Shown: piece by piece, positions 55,087 through 64,000 of the stretch
How positions within the stretch are numbered: the first letter of the stretch is position 1
Layout of the letters: each line of letters begins with the position of its first letter
Assembly (NCBI RefSeq): GCF_006874645.1
Contig: NZ_CP030082.1
Coordinates: forward strand, 1,736,001 to 1,800,000
Length of the DNA: 64,000 nt
DNA from: Bdellovibrio sp. ZAP7
GTDB taxonomy: Bacteria; Bdellovibrionota; Bdellovibrionia; Bdellovibrionales; Bdellovibrionaceae
Direction of reading: 5' to 3'
Translations under genes and position numbers: made by a program
The notes under the pieces: model-generated
Seen by the model: only the letters and a program-made list of their open reading frames with translations
What the model was told of the DNA's origin: nothing
The model's database searches: none

Positions 55087-55681
55087 TCCTGAAGCGGATA
55101 CGACAACGGCATCACACAGTGAGCGTACAGAGTATCCGATGACTCCGATCGTGGATCAGTCCGACGATCAACAAATGAGCTTTGATAGTTCTGAGTTGTC
55201 TTTGGGGGATCAACATTTGGAATTCGTGGAAGCGGAAACCGCGGGAGTGGCTACAGGCGCTGTACAAACTCAACAAATCTCAATCCCTGCCATGCTTTGC
55301 GATGATAAGCTGATGGATGAGATTAAAGCGATTCCAAATAAAATGGCTTTTAAAATCGGCGATGTGGCCGAGATTTTGGGAATCAAACAATACGTTCTTC
55401 GTTACTGGGAAACTGAGTTTGATGTTCTAAAACCAAAAAAAGCTTCCAACAACCAACGCATGTACACGCGTAAAGATGTTGAGAATGCTCTTCTGATTCG
55501 CAAGCTTTTGCACCGTGATCGTTTCTCGATCGAAGGCGCCAGAAACGCGATGAAGGAATTGAAAGCTCATGTTCGTAAAGAAAAAGACATGAGTCAGGTC
55601 TATCACAAGCTCGACAATGTGAACGAAATGGTCGAGGGATTGTTGATGGATATCCGCAAACTCCGCGGAATGTTTATGTAA
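55079..55681 (+). CDS. MerR-family transcriptional regulator
   Basis: The 200-residue protein (from 55079) has a low-complexity N-terminal part (about 1-85) and a MerR winged helix FKIGDVAEILGIKQYVLRYWETEF, NNQRMYTRKDVENALLIRKLL, followed by a dimerisation helix. A MerR-like gene after ihfA is a conserved arrangement in many proteobacteria. The start is uncertain: the ATG at 55079 lies in the end of ihfA (ATGAATAG), while ATGs at 55046-55061 are near an AAGG. I choose 55079 for translational coupling. Confidence 0.88.
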   Translation: MNSPEADTTTASHSERTEYPMTPIVDQSDDQQMSFDSSELSLGDQHLEFVEAETAGVATGAVQTQQISIPAMLCDDKLMDEIKAIPNKMAFKIGDVAEILGIKQYVLRYWETEFDVLKPKKASNNQRMYTRKDVENALLIRKLLHRDRFSIEGARNAMKELKAHVRKEKDMSQVYHKLDNVNEMVEGLLMDIRKLRGMFM

Positions 55682-55685
55682 ACCT

Positions 55686-55716
55686 AAAAAGGGCTTCGGA
55701 AACGAAGTCCTTTTTA
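55686..55716 (+). terminator. Terminator after ihfA-merR
   Basis: Stem AAAAAGGGCTTCG / CGAAGTCCTTTTT with one mismatch and a GAAA-type loop is followed by a T-rich tail. Confidence 0.9.
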
Positions 55717-55754
55717 TTTTCTGAATGCGCACTTAAATCACACCCGGAGAGTTT

Positions 55755-56174
55755 GTGAATAACTGGCTTATATATGCAATGGGCTCTGCTGTATTTGCGG
55801 CACTAACGGCAATCTTGGGTAAGATCGGTGTCGAGGGCGTAAATTCAAATCTGGCGACTTTCATTCGTACAATTGTGATCTTGTTGGTTGCGGCAGCCCT
55901 GATCAGTTTTCGTGGAGAATGGCAACGGGCGGATTCTATTTCTACTAAGACTTATGTGTTCTTGATCTTATCTGGAATCGCAACCGGGCTTTCTTGGCTT
56001 TGTTATTATCGTGCTTTGCAATTAGGGCCAGCCTTGAAGGTTGCTCCGATAGATAAGCTCAGTGTGGTGTTTGTCATTATTCTGGCTTTGATTTTCTTGG
56101 GTGAAAAACTGACATTGAAAACAGCCGTAGGTGCCGGGATGATTGCTATAGGTTCTTTGGTTTTAGCTTTTTAA
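55755..56174 (+). CDS. Half-size EamA-family transporter
   Basis: The 139-residue protein has about five membrane helices and covers a single EamA repeat (KIGVEGVNSNLATFIRT, SWLCYYRALQLGPALKVAPIDKLS, then FLGEKLT). Full DMT transporters have two repeats, so this one probably works as a homodimer, a known arrangement for 140-residue EamA proteins. Start GTG at 55755 with CGGAGA upstream. Substrate unknown. Confidence 0.85.
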   Translation: MNNWLIYAMGSAVFAALTAILGKIGVEGVNSNLATFIRTIVILLVAAALISFRGEWQRADSISTKTYVFLILSGIATGLSWLCYYRALQLGPALKVAPIDKLSVVFVIILALIFLGEKLTLKTAVGAGMIAIGSLVLAF

Positions 56175-56224
56175 AACTGCCCCCTTATGATGTGCCGGGA
56201 TGAGCAGATCATCCTGGCTAGTTT

Positions 56225-56989
56225 TTACAGGTCGTGATCTTTGTATTTTAGGTTTATTTTTTGATAGTCGGTCGAAGCCTTCACTTTGTCGAGGGCTTTT
56301 TGCCAGCGCTGTATTTCCTGATCGGGAATGTCCAAACTTGCAGCGATATAAAGCGGAGAACTACTGATTTTTACGGAAGTTTTTTGCAAGGCGTCCGGCG
56401 GGAGGTTGGATTTTTTAAGCCAGTAAGCCACACCCCAAGAATCTTCTCCAATCGATAGGTCGCAGCGGCCGTGGATTGTTTTCAGATAGATCCCTTCAGG
56501 ATTTACTCCCACATCGAGATTTTTAAAGCCGGAACTTTTTAGAAAATTAAATACAAATCCTTGGTCACGGCAGCAAATTCGGCGGACTTTTTTTACGTCT
56601 TCCAAGGTTTCAATTATTATTGGATTGCCTTTCTTTTTGAAAAAATAAATGGATTGTTCTCCAAAGGGCCCGATCCATTTAAACTTGTGTTTACGGTCCG
56701 GAGTTTGGATGAAAGAAAAAAACATCACGTTGCTTCGATTCTCAAAGGTATTCATTCCACGGGTTGAAGGATATAGCTCGACGGCGTAATTGGTGTTGAG
56801 TTCTTTCTGAATCAGTTTTACGACTTCCGTAGCAAAGCCTTTAAGTTCACCTTTTTCGGTGTAGTTAAAGGGTGGCCATTCTTCAGTTAAAAGTGTTAAA
56901 GGTGGAGTCGTTACGGCACCAACTGCTGTTTCATGAATCAGAGACAGAGCAAATAAAATCAGCAGAAATGAAAAGTTGTTGAGCCGCAC
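56225..56989 (-). CDS. Periplasmic solute-binding protein, family 3 type
   Basis: The 254-residue product has a signal peptide ending near TAVGAV and a type 3 solute-binding fold: LTLLTEEWPPFNYTEKGELKG, FATEVVKLIQKELN, and GRCDLSIGEDSWGVAYWL. No transporter permease or ATPase gene lies next to it, so it may act as an orphan receptor or serve a transporter elsewhere. The ligand is probably an amino acid or related small molecule. Confidence 0.85.
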   Translation of the reverse strand: MRLNNFSFLLILFALSLIHETAVGAVTTPPLTLLTEEWPPFNYTEKGELKGFATEVVKLIQKELNTNYAVELYPSTRGMNTFENRSNVMFFSFIQTPDRKHKFKWIGPFGEQSIYFFKKKGNPIIIETLEDVKKVRRICCRDQGFVFNFLKSSGFKNLDVGVNPEGIYLKTIHGRCDLSIGEDSWGVAYWLKKSNLPPDALQKTSVKISSSPLYIAASLDIPDQEIQRWQKALDKVKASTDYQKINLKYKDHDL

Positions 56990-57310
56990 TTTATATCCTT
57001 CTTAGGGGGCGTTATAACACCGATCATTCGATCTTTGCAGGAACTGAATGTCAATGCCGAGAGTAATGATTAATTGTGTCCCTGAGTTTGCACAATAAAA
57101 GCAGCTTTTGTTTCAGTATAAGACGTCTAATTTGAGTGCACCGCTTATCCCCTGAGCGAATACTATTTTTTACCTGTGGCCTGGCTGGCTTAGGATGTTA
57201 GCTGGTCAAAAAACAGACAACTTCTTTTTCATGTTTGCGCCTTCATTTCAAAGGTGGTGTTCCCTGGGCGGTCCTAAAATTGCTTTAGTATTTTGATGGA
57301 GGGCTGCGGG
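56990..57310. other. 321-bp divergent intergenic region
   Basis: This gap separates the solute-binding protein gene (minus) from the PA14 lipoprotein gene (plus) and must hold both promoters. I see no long inverted repeat, RNA-like fold or good small ORF in it. Confidence 0.5.
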
Positions 57311-58033
57311 ATGAAAAAAATCAAATATATAGTCTTCAGTGGACTCCTGGTTTTGGGCTTTCAAAATTGTTCGCCACAGGGTTTTTCTCAAGTATCTCCG
57401 CAGGCGGCTGCGGGCATCGCGGATGCTGGTGATGGCGCACAGACTGTCTGCAATCCATTTTCAAATAGTCAAAGCTCGAACAGTTCAGATTGCTCGACGG
57501 GTGATGGGTTGTTGGGGAATGTTTACTATTTTCTAAAAGGCGTCGGCGTTCAGAACTATATCGATCTTGGAATTTTATTGCCGATTTACGTGCAGATGTC
57601 TGATCTAAATATTCCACAGCGTTCATGGGTGGATGGTTTCCCAGGGCCTAATGGTGTGAAACTAACCCAAGCGGATGGTACTGATTTGAACGAGTATTTC
57701 GCGTTGAATTTAAAGGGATATTTACAGTTGAATTCTAGCTATCCTTCGGGAGCTTATGAATTTGCTATTTCCTCGGATGATGGGGCTATTCTAAATATCG
57801 ATGGCCAAGAGATTGTAAATAACGACGGAACTCACAGTTTGGCTTGGGCTTGCTCAGGTCAGTCAGTTCAATTAACTCAAGGAACGAAACACAACATGCA
57901 GGTTCGCTATTATCAAGGACCTCGCATCTATATTGCTTTGCAGGTTTTTTGGCGACCCGCCTCTATGCATAATAAGCCTTGTGATTCCACAGGTGGCTGG
58001 TCGATCGTTCCTGCGGAACTCCTATCCCATTAA
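57311..58033 (+). CDS. Lipoprotein with PA14-like domain
   Basis: The 240-residue product starts MKKIKYIVFSGLLVLGFQNC; the Cys at residue 20 is the probable lipidation site, in an FQNC form that departs from the usual LxxC. After a Ser/Asn-rich linker (about 25-65), residues of about 75-225 match a PA14-like carbohydrate-binding beta-barrel, with YEFAISSDDGAILNIDGQEI, VNNDGTH and MQVRYYQGPRIYIAL. PA14 domains bind glycans or act in adhesins and toxins. GGAGGG lies 7 nt upstream of the ATG. Confidence 0.82.
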   Translation: MKKIKYIVFSGLLVLGFQNCSPQGFSQVSPQAAAGIADAGDGAQTVCNPFSNSQSSNSSDCSTGDGLLGNVYYFLKGVGVQNYIDLGILLPIYVQMSDLNIPQRSWVDGFPGPNGVKLTQADGTDLNEYFALNLKGYLQLNSSYPSGAYEFAISSDDGAILNIDGQEIVNNDGTHSLAWACSGQSVQLTQGTKHNMQVRYYQGPRIYIALQVFWRPASMHNKPCDSTGGWSIVPAELLSH

Positions 58034-58061
58034 ATCCCCATCCAGTTGATTAACAATTAGA

Positions 58062-58868
58062 TTGGACTTCCAGCGTCTCCAGGCGAATAATCTAGAGGTG
58101 CTTTACGGTAATGAATCTATTTCCCATTATACTCGCAGTAATATCCTGATTTGGATGCTGATGGCATTCCAAGCGGGTGTCCTTAATATGGGCGGCTTTT
58201 TAGCCTGTCATCGTTTTGTATCCCACGTAACGGGGTTTGCGACGTTCTTTGGATATGAGTTTACGCAGAAAGATCGCGGTCATGCCTGGGGGATGTTGAT
58301 TGTTCCTTTGTTTTTTCTGTTTGGAGCCATGGTCAGTGGTTATCTGGTCGACATTCGCGTAAAGCTTCGTAAAAAGCCTAAATACTATATTGCCTATGCC
58401 GTGATGCTGGTTTTGATTCTGGTTGCAACCCTGGGGGGTTGGTGGGGGTGGTTTGGCCCCTTTGGCGCGTCCCTCGAGGAATCGCGTAATGGTTATTTGC
58501 TTTTGATTTTGTTGTGCTTCACCTGCGGGGTTCAGAATGGCACGATCACCAGCGTTTCCCGGTCGGTGGTGCGTACGACTCACTTAACTGGTATCACCAC
58601 GGATCTTGGAATCGGTTTGGTGCGTATTTTCAATAAAAAAATTCTGGGTTTCGAACATACCGAACTTGTTGAAAATGAATACAAAGCGACTTCCATGCGC
58701 TTGGGAATCATCACGATGTTCGTGTTAGGTTCTGTCTTAGCCGGTTTCGTTTATCCAGTCGCGGGCTTTTTGGGTTTTTTGATTCCCGCATTCACGACAG
58801 GCGTTTTGCTTGTTTCGATGATTTATTTTCAGATCATCAATCCACGAAAAAAACAGGCCGCCGCATAG
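58062..58868 (+). CDS. YoaK/DUF1275 family membrane protein
   Basis: The 268-residue protein has about six membrane helices and resembles DUF1275 (YoaK): AFQAGVLNMGGFLACHRFVSHVTGF near the start and CFTCGVQNGTITSVSRSVVRTTHLTG in the middle. Function is unknown; a transporter-like role is suspected. The start is uncertain: TTG at 58062 or GTG at 58098; there is no early ATG. Confidence 0.85.
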   Translation: MDFQRLQANNLEVLYGNESISHYTRSNILIWMLMAFQAGVLNMGGFLACHRFVSHVTGFATFFGYEFTQKDRGHAWGMLIVPLFFLFGAMVSGYLVDIRVKLRKKPKYYIAYAVMLVLILVATLGGWWGWFGPFGASLEESRNGYLLLILLCFTCGVQNGTITSVSRSVVRTTHLTGITTDLGIGLVRIFNKKILGFEHTELVENEYKATSMRLGIITMFVLGSVLAGFVYPVAGFLGFLIPAFTTGVLLVSMIYFQIINPRKKQAAA

Positions 58869-58889
58869 GAAACCTGTTTCGGTGGTAAA

Positions 58890-59312
58890 CTACTCAACCG
58901 CGCATTTCATAGCGATATTTGTTGCAGACCCATTTTCGCAAGTTCTGTTTACAAAACCGGTAAAGACGCTTCCCTCTGGAAGTGCTGCCAACTGTTTTGG
59001 AAGAAACGGTGAATACCAGCACCAAGCATCCTCTAAGGCGCTAAAGCGTGTGTAGTCTTGATAGCGAGGGTTTTTAGAAGTGAAGCCGGTGTCTGGAGTC
59101 GAAACATCTGCAGAGGCCAAAACAGCGCCGGAAAGTTTTGCAGAAGCCAATTCGTTATTCGCAGAGACCGCCGCAGTCAAATGAGCGAAGTCATGAGTGG
59201 CAGATCCGGTCCATCCCTCAATTGCCTCGAAAGACTGACAAGTTAAAAATTTTGCTTCGCTGATCGATGCAAAAGACAAAGTGAATATGATAGCAGAAAT
59301 AAATGTTTTCAT
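58890..59312 (-). CDS. Small secreted protein of unknown function
   Basis: The 140-residue product has a signal peptide ending at SISEAK and four cysteines (LTCQSF, AWCWYS, RTCENG, MKCAVE) that could form two disulfides. AAGG lies 7 nt upstream of the ATG. It converges with the DUF1275 gene. No family recognised. Confidence 0.75.
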   Translation of the reverse strand: MKTFISAIIFTLSFASISEAKFLTCQSFEAIEGWTGSATHDFAHLTAAVSANNELASAKLSGAVLASADVSTPDTGFTSKNPRYQDYTRFSALEDAWCWYSPFLPKQLAALPEGSVFTGFVNRTCENGSATNIAMKCAVE

Positions 59313-59719
59313 AAGTGAACCTTTTTAAAGTTGAATGTGAATTTCGAATTCGTGGTCTTATAGGTAAATGAGACTGTGAAGTACAATAGGCACTTATCAA
59401 GTTACTATGCTCTTTTTGAATAGTATTTTCTTCACGAGCGGAAATTTTAAAAAGCAGAGGCGATTCTTCGCAGGAACGTTCGTTGGGAAAGTTAAACCAA
59501 GCCTGAGTGAAACATGTTGTGATTTCTTAACAACTTTATTAAGTGCGAAAATAAATTAAAAACCATGTTCACTGCAGCGATCAAATGACTCTTTTGTAAT
59601 TGACCGAGTGTGGTCAAAATCCTGCGTTAATCAATTAAGACCAAGTAATAATTCTGTTTTAGTTACATTTTTAAAATTGCCTAAGGTTAATTTAGGGTAT
59701 CGAAAATGAGGGGGCCACC
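59313..59719 (+). promoter_or_regulatory. 407-bp upstream region of the HAMP-array gene
   Basis: AT-rich region between divergent genes. It contains a short inverted repeat TTGACC / GGTCAA (59600-59617) that might be an operator, and CTTAA / TTAAG around 59526-59543. GAGGGGG before the GTG is the likely ribosome binding site. No small gene is evident. Confidence 0.4.
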
Positions 59720-62700
59720 GTGGCAAAAATCGATTCCGTCGTTGAACCAAAAGCAAAGTCTGCGAAGAAAATCGCACCAAAATTAAAGGCGTTTTCAGAG
59801 GGAAAGAAAGCTTTGAATAAAACGCGAGAGAAAAATCACAATGAGGCTGAAGTTGATTTTTCCGGAGACGGTTTGGTTTTTGACAGCAATGCCAAAGAGC
59901 AATTACGCCAGCTACTTTTTACAGTGAAGGCTGTGCGTCGCGGAGATTTTGCGGTCAGAATGCCCATCAATCAGGAAGGCATTATCGCCGAAATCGGCGA
60001 AGTATTAAACGATATCATTGAACTCAATGAGAACATGGCCGACGAGTTTGTCCGTGTTCGTGCGATCGTAGGTCAAGAAGGTAAGATGAACGAACGTGTG
60101 TCGATGGGTTCCGTAAAAGGCGCTTGGTCGACATCTGTAGATTCAGTGAACTTACTAATCGGTGATCTGGTTCAGCCCACTCAAGAAGTGGCCCGGGTCA
60201 TCACCTCGGTTGCCAAAGGGGACTTGTCACAAAAGATGTCGATGGAAATCGATGGTCGTCCGGTAAAAGGGGAATTCTTCCGTATTGGTACAACAGTAAA
60301 CTCGATGGTGGATCAATTAAACTCTTTTGCATCCGAGGTAACTCGTGTGGCAAAAGAGGTAGGTACAGAAGGAAAACTGGGTGGACAAGCAGATGTTCGC
60401 GGGGCTTCTGGTATTTGGAAAGACTTAACAGATAATGTAAATAGCTTGGCGGGAAATTTGACCGACCAGGTTCGTAATATCGCGAAGGTAACCACGGCAG
60501 TTGCCAAAGGCGACTTGTCACAGAAAATCACCGTGGATGCCAAAGGTGAGATCTTTGAACTGAAAAATACCATCAACGTCATGGTGGATCAGCTTTCTTC
60601 ATTCGCAGCCGAGGTAACTCGTGTGGCAAAAGAGGTGGGAACTGAAGGTCGTCTGGGTGGTCAGGCTGATGTAAAAGGCGTAAGTGGAACTTGGAAAGAC
60701 TTAACAGATAACGTAAATGGTCTCGCGAATAATCTGACGGCCCAAGTGCGTAACATCGCTAAAGTAACAACGGCCGTTGCCAATGGTGACTTGTCACAAA
60801 AAATCACGGTAGATGCTCGCGGAGAAATCTTTGAATTAAAAAATACAATCAACGTCATGGTGGATCAGCTTCGCTCATTTGCTGCCGAGGTTACACGTGT
60901 TGCGAAAGACGTAGGTACCGAAGGAAAACTGGGTGGTCAGGCCGACGTAAAAGGTGTAAGCGGAACATGGAAAGACCTAACCGATAACGTAAACGGTCTG
61001 GCGAATAATCTGACAGCCCAAGTACGTAACATCGCGAAAGTAACAACAGCGGTGGCTAACGGAGACTTGTCACAAAAGATCACGGTTGATGCCAAAGGCG
61101 AGATCTTGGAACTTAAAGATACTATCAATACGATGGTGGATACACTTCGCTCGTTTGCTGCCGAGGTTACTCGTGTTGCCAAAGAAGTAGGTACCGAAGG
61201 GAAGCTGGGCGGTCAGGCCGACGTAAAAGGTGTAAGCGGTACCTGGAAGGACCTAACCGACAACGTAAATGGTCTGGCGAATAATCTGACAGCCCAAGTA
61301 CGTAACATCGCGAAAGTAACCACGGCCGTGGCAAATGGAGACTTGTCACAAAAAATTACGGTTGATGCTCGTGGAGAAATCTTTGAATTAAAAAATACGA
61401 TTAACGTCATGGTGGATCAGTTGAACTCATTCGCGGCCGAGGTGACTCGTGTGGCGAAAGAGGTGGGAACTGAAGGTCGCCTGGGTGGTCAGGCCGACGT
61501 AAAAGGTGTGTCGGGCACATGGAAAGACTTAACAGACAACGTAAACAGCCTTGCCGGAAATCTTACTGCACAGGTTCGTAATATCGCAAAAGTTACCACC
61601 GCGGTTGCCAAAGGTGACTTGTCACAAAAAATCACCGTTGACGCCAAGGGTGAGATCTTTGAACTAAAAAATACAATCAACGTCATGGTGGATCAGCTGA
61701 ACTCGTTCGCGGCCGAGGTAACCCGTGTCGCCAAGGAAGTTGGTACCGAAGGGAAACTCGGCGGTCAGGCCGAAGTAACCGGAGTCTCTGGTACTTGGAA
61801 AGATTTGACCGACAACGTAAATGGTCTCGCAGGAAACTTAACAGCCCAAGTACGTAACATCGCAAAAGTAACAACGGCAGTTGCCAAAGGCGACTTGTCC
61901 CAAAAAATCACCGTTGATGCCAAGGGTGAGATCTTTGAACTAAAAAATACTATCAACGTCATGGTGGATCAGCTGAACTCGTTCGCAGCCGAGGTAACTC
62001 GTGTGGCAAAAGAGGTGGGTACTGAAGGAAAGCTAGGTGGTCAGGCTGACGTAAAAGGTGTGTCGGGGACCTGGAAAGACTTAACCGATAACGTGAATAG
62101 CTTGGCCGGAAATTTGACCGATCAAGTACGTAACATCGCGAAAGTAACCACCGCGGTTGCCAAAGGTGACTTGTCCCAAAAAATCACCGTTGATGCCAAG
62201 GGCGAAATCTTTGAACTAAAAAATACCATCAACGTCATGGTGGATCAGCTGAACTCGTTCGCAGCCGAGGTAACTCGTGTTGCCAAGGAGGTAGGTACCG
62301 AAGGAAAACTGGGTGGTCAGGCCGAAGTAAAAGGTGTTTCCGGTACCTGGAAAGACTTAACGGATAACGTAAATGGTCTTGCCGGAAATCTAACAGCCCA
62401 GGTTCGTAATATCGCGAAGGTAACCACTGCGGTGGCGAACGGGGACTTGTCACAAAAAATTACCGTCGATGCCCGAGGAGAAATCCTGGAGGTAAAAAAC
62501 ACTATCAACTCGATGGTGGATCAGCTGAATTCATTTGCAGCCGAGGTAACCCGTGTGGCGAAAGAGGTAGGTACCGAAGGAAAACTGGGTGGTCAGGCTG
62601 AAGTACGTGGAGTATCTGGTACTTGGAAAGACTTAACTGATAATGTAAATTTCATGGCGTCGAATTTGACGAAACAAGTACGTGGTATCGTGAAGGTCGT

Positions 62701-64000
62701 AACGGCCGTAGCCAACGGCGACTTGAATCAAAAATTCGTCCTGGAAGCAAAAGGGGAAGTTGCGGCCCTTGCGGAAACAATCAACTCGATGACCGATACC
62801 CTTAGAACCTTTGCCGATCAGGTAACGACAGTTGCCCGCGAAGTGGGTATCGAAGGAAAGCTGGGAGCGCAAGCCCGCGTGCCCGGTGTTGCCGGAACTT
62901 GGAAAGACTTAACCGACAACGTAAACTTCATGGCCTCCAATTTGACGACGCAAGTACGTGGTATCGTCAAAGTCGTAACCGCGGTTGCCAATGGGGACTT
63001 GGAACAAAAATTCGTTCTTGAAGCCAAAGGGGAAGTTGCGGCCCTTGCCGAAACAATTAACTCGATGACTGATACCTTAAGAACATTCGCTGATCAGGTA
63101 ACGACCGTGGCCCGTGAGGTGGGTATCGAAGGTAAGCTGGGTGGTCAGGCAAGCGTTCCGGGTGCTTCTGGTACTTGGAAAGACTTAACGGATAACGTGA
63201 ATCAGCTGGCCGGAAACTTAACAGCCCAGGTTCGTGCTATTGCGGAAGTATCCACAGCCGTAACCAAGGGAGACCTCACTCGTTCCATCTCGGTTGAGGC
63301 TGAGGGCGAGGTTGCAGCTCTGTCTGAAAATATCAATCAGATGATCTCAAATCTGAAAGACACGACTCAGAAAAATAACGAGCAGGACTGGTTGAAAACC
63401 AATCTCGCGAAGTTCTCAGGGATGATGCAAGGTCAAAGAAGTATCACGTCGGTCGCGCAATTGATCATGTCGGAGCTGACTCCGCTGGTTGACGCCCGCC
63501 AAGGAACGTTCTTTATGCTTGATAGCGAAAGTAACGAGCCGACTTTGAATCTGATCGCAAGTTATGCATTCACAGAACGCCGTACCGTTTCAAATAAATA
63601 TAAACTTAAAGAAGGCCTGATTGGTCAGTGTGCCTTTGAGAAAAAACGCATTCTTCTGACGAACCCGCCAGATGATTATGTCGTGATCAGCTCTAGCATC
63701 GTGGAAGAAAAACCAAGAAACATTATTGTACTTCCGGTTCTTTTTGAGGGCGAGTTGAAAGCTGTAATTGAATTGGCGTCATTGCAGCCGTTTACTCAGA
63801 ACTATATCAACTTCCTGGATCAATTGATGGACTCCATGGGAGTTATCTTGAACATGATCTCGTCAAGTATGAGAACGGAAGAACTTTTGCAAGAGCTGAA
63901 ACGTTCCAACGTGGAGCTAGAAGCCCAAGCAAAAGAACTCGAAGACAAAGCAAAACTTCTGGAAGTCAAAAACCAAGAGGTCGAGCTTGCCAGCCGTTCC
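59720..64000 (+). CDS. Cytosolic sensor with 13 HAMP-like units and GAF domain, 3' end missing
   Basis: An open frame of 1427 codons runs off the window. The start is a GTG at 59720 with GAGGGGG upstream. After a basic 35-residue start, HAMP-like units of 92 residues follow: the motif GDL/GDF recurs at nt 59945, 60221, 60512 and then every 276 bp to 63272, giving 13 copies. Each unit pairs a canonical HAMP with a HAMP-like linker ([34 protein letters not shown]). No membrane helix is seen. Residues of about 1235-1385 are a GAF domain ([16 protein letters not shown]), then a coiled coil. This layout matches group III/Nik1-type hybrid kinases; the kinase and receiver parts would lie beyond the window. 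Confidence 0.88.
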   Translation, partial: MAKIDSVVEPKAKSAKKIAPKLKAFSEGKKALNKTREKNHNEAEVDFSGDGLVFDSNAKEQLRQLLFTVKAVRRGDFAVRMPINQEGIIAEIGEVLNDIIELNENMADEFVRVRAIVGQEGKMNERVSMGSVKGAWSTSVDSVNLLIGDLVQPTQEVARVITSVAKGDLSQKMSMEIDGRPVKGEFFRIGTTVNSMVDQLNSFASEVTRVAKEVGTEGKLGGQADVRGASGIWKDLTDNVNSLAGNLTDQVRNIAKVTTAVAKGDLSQKITVDAKGEIFELKNTINVMVDQLSSFAAEVTRVAKEVGTEGRLGGQADVKGVSGTWKDLTDNVNGLANNLTAQVRNIAKVTTAVANGDLSQKITVDARGEIFELKNTINVMVDQLRSFAAEVTRVAKDVGTEGKLGGQADVKGVSGTWKDLTDNVNGLANNLTAQVRNIAKVTTAVANGDLSQKITVDAKGEILELKDTINTMVDTLRSFAAEVTRVAKEVGTEGKLGGQADVKGVSGTWKDLTDNVNGLANNLTAQVRNIAKVTTAVANGDLSQKITVDARGEIFELKNTINVMVDQLNSFAAEVTRVAKEVGTEGRLGGQADVKGVSGTWKDLTDNVNSLAGNLTAQVRNIAKVTTAVAKGDLSQKITVDAKGEIFELKNTINVMVDQLNSFAAEVTRVAKEVGTEGKLGGQAEVTGVSGTWKDLTDNVNGLAGNLTAQVRNIAKVTTAVAKGDLSQKITVDAKGEIFELKNTINVMVDQLNSFAAEVTRVAKEVGTEGKLGGQADVKGVSGTWKDLTDNVNSLAGNLTDQVRNIAKVTTAVAKGDLSQKITVDAKGEIFELKNTINVMVDQLNSFAAEVTRVAKEVGTEGKLGGQAEVKGVSGTWKDLTDNVNGLAGNLTAQVRNIAKVTTAVANGDLSQKITVDARGEILEVKNTINSMVDQLNSFAAEVTRVAKEVGTEGKLGGQAEVRGVSGTWKDLTDNVNFMASNLTKQVRGIVKVVTAVANGDLNQKFVLEAKGEVAALAETINSMTDTLRTFADQVTTVAREVGIEGKLGAQARVPGVAGTWKDLTDNVNFMASNLTTQVRGIVKVVTAVANGDLEQKFVLEAKGEVAALAETINSMTDTLRTFADQVTTVAREVGIEGKLGGQASVPGASGTWKDLTDNVNQLAGNLTAQVRAIAEVSTAVTKGDLTRSISVEAEGEVAALSENINQMISNLKDTTQKNNEQDWLKTNLAKFSGMMQGQRSITSVAQLIMSELTPLVDARQGTFFMLDSESNEPTLNLIASYAFTERRTVSNKYKLKEGLIGQCAFEKKRILLTNPPDDYVVISSSIVEEKPRNIIVLPVLFEGELKAVIELASLQPFTQNYINFLDQLMDSMGVILNMISSSMRTEELLQELKRSNVELEAQAKELEDKAKLLEVKNQEVELASRS
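59945..63300 (+). repeat. Tandem 276-bp coding repeats (HAMP array)
   Basis: The unit length is exactly 276 bp except for one longer unit of 291 bp between 60221 and 60512. The seven or so middle units are almost identical in protein and differ mostly at third codon positions, whereas the last three (after 62700) form a second subtype with [14 protein letters not shown]. The region also creates many antisense open frames that are shadows of the repeat. Confidence 0.9.

Noticed and set aside
60201-63027. Many antisense open frames of 60-106 codons with similar sequences
   Set aside because: They recur every 276 bp and are exact shadows of the HAMP repeats on the plus strand; their sequences mirror the repeat, not independent selection.
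59945-63300. Regular repeats resembling a CRISPR-like periodic array
   Set aside because: The period of 276 bp is coding, in frame and without spacers; there are no cas genes nearby.

Overview
The window looks like chromosomal DNA of a Gram-negative bacterium of the Bdellovibrio group (Bdellovibrionota). The grounds are an alternative complex III operon, a complete mevalonate-kinase-type isoprenoid operon in a Gram-negative background, many secreted Cys-rich proteins and lipoproteins, an HNH nuclease of the DUF222-like type, and a very long HAMP-array kinase. The genus is inferred from gene content, not from an rRNA gene; none is present, and I recognise no tRNA gene either. Coding density is high, intergenic gaps are mostly under 300 bp, and many units end in simple hairpin-plus-T terminators.

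Layout. 1-223: 3' end of a cytochrome c assembly gene (ccsA type). 454-7825: actABCDEF, a full alternative complex III (quinol:electron acceptor oxidoreductase). 7973-11491: three secreted proteins of unknown role, including one with a FAM20/PI3K-like kinase domain behind a signal peptide. 11661-14347: thrS and infC (infC starts with AUU). 14480-26570: mixed accessory block (CMD/Rrf2 pair with a large palindromic operator, an ArsR-DUF2087 regulator with its own palindromes, amine oxidase, 2-hydroxyacid dehydrogenase, Gdx-type SMR exporter, GDPD, CoA-transferase plus esterase, DUF2844/DUF3443 pair). 26760-32562: rpmI-rplT followed directly by five mevalonate-pathway genes. 32775-46977: lytic-transglycosylase-like lipoprotein, ABC transporter with an AlkD-like gene, a family of three secreted Cys-rich paralogues, DMT transporter, S41 and CPBP proteases, a TIGR02147 regulator with a secreted HEXXH protein, a PAS/chemoreceptor-like protein, and two rRNA methyltransferase-type genes. 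47643-50903: HNH nuclease, AtoE-type transporter, coiled-coil protein. 51148-55681: pheS-pheT-ihfA-merR. 55755-59312: small transporters, a solute-binding protein, a PA14 lipoprotein and small secreted proteins. 59720-64000: a cytosolic sensor with 13 HAMP-like units and a GAF domain, cut by the window end.

How it fits together. The classical thrS-infC-rpmI-rplT-pheS-pheT-ihfA block is present in canonical order and on one strand, but opened into three pieces by about 12.4 kb and 23.8 kb of other genes. Respiration (ACIII), translation and isoprenoid synthesis are the core functions. The inserted blocks are rich in secreted or lipid-anchored proteins, proteases and one-component regulators, as might be expected of a predatory or surface-interacting lifestyle. 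The best leads for something new are the secreted FAM20-like kinase-domain protein (8576-10834), the Cys-rich secreted module family (36394-37642 and 40775-41140) and the HAMP array.
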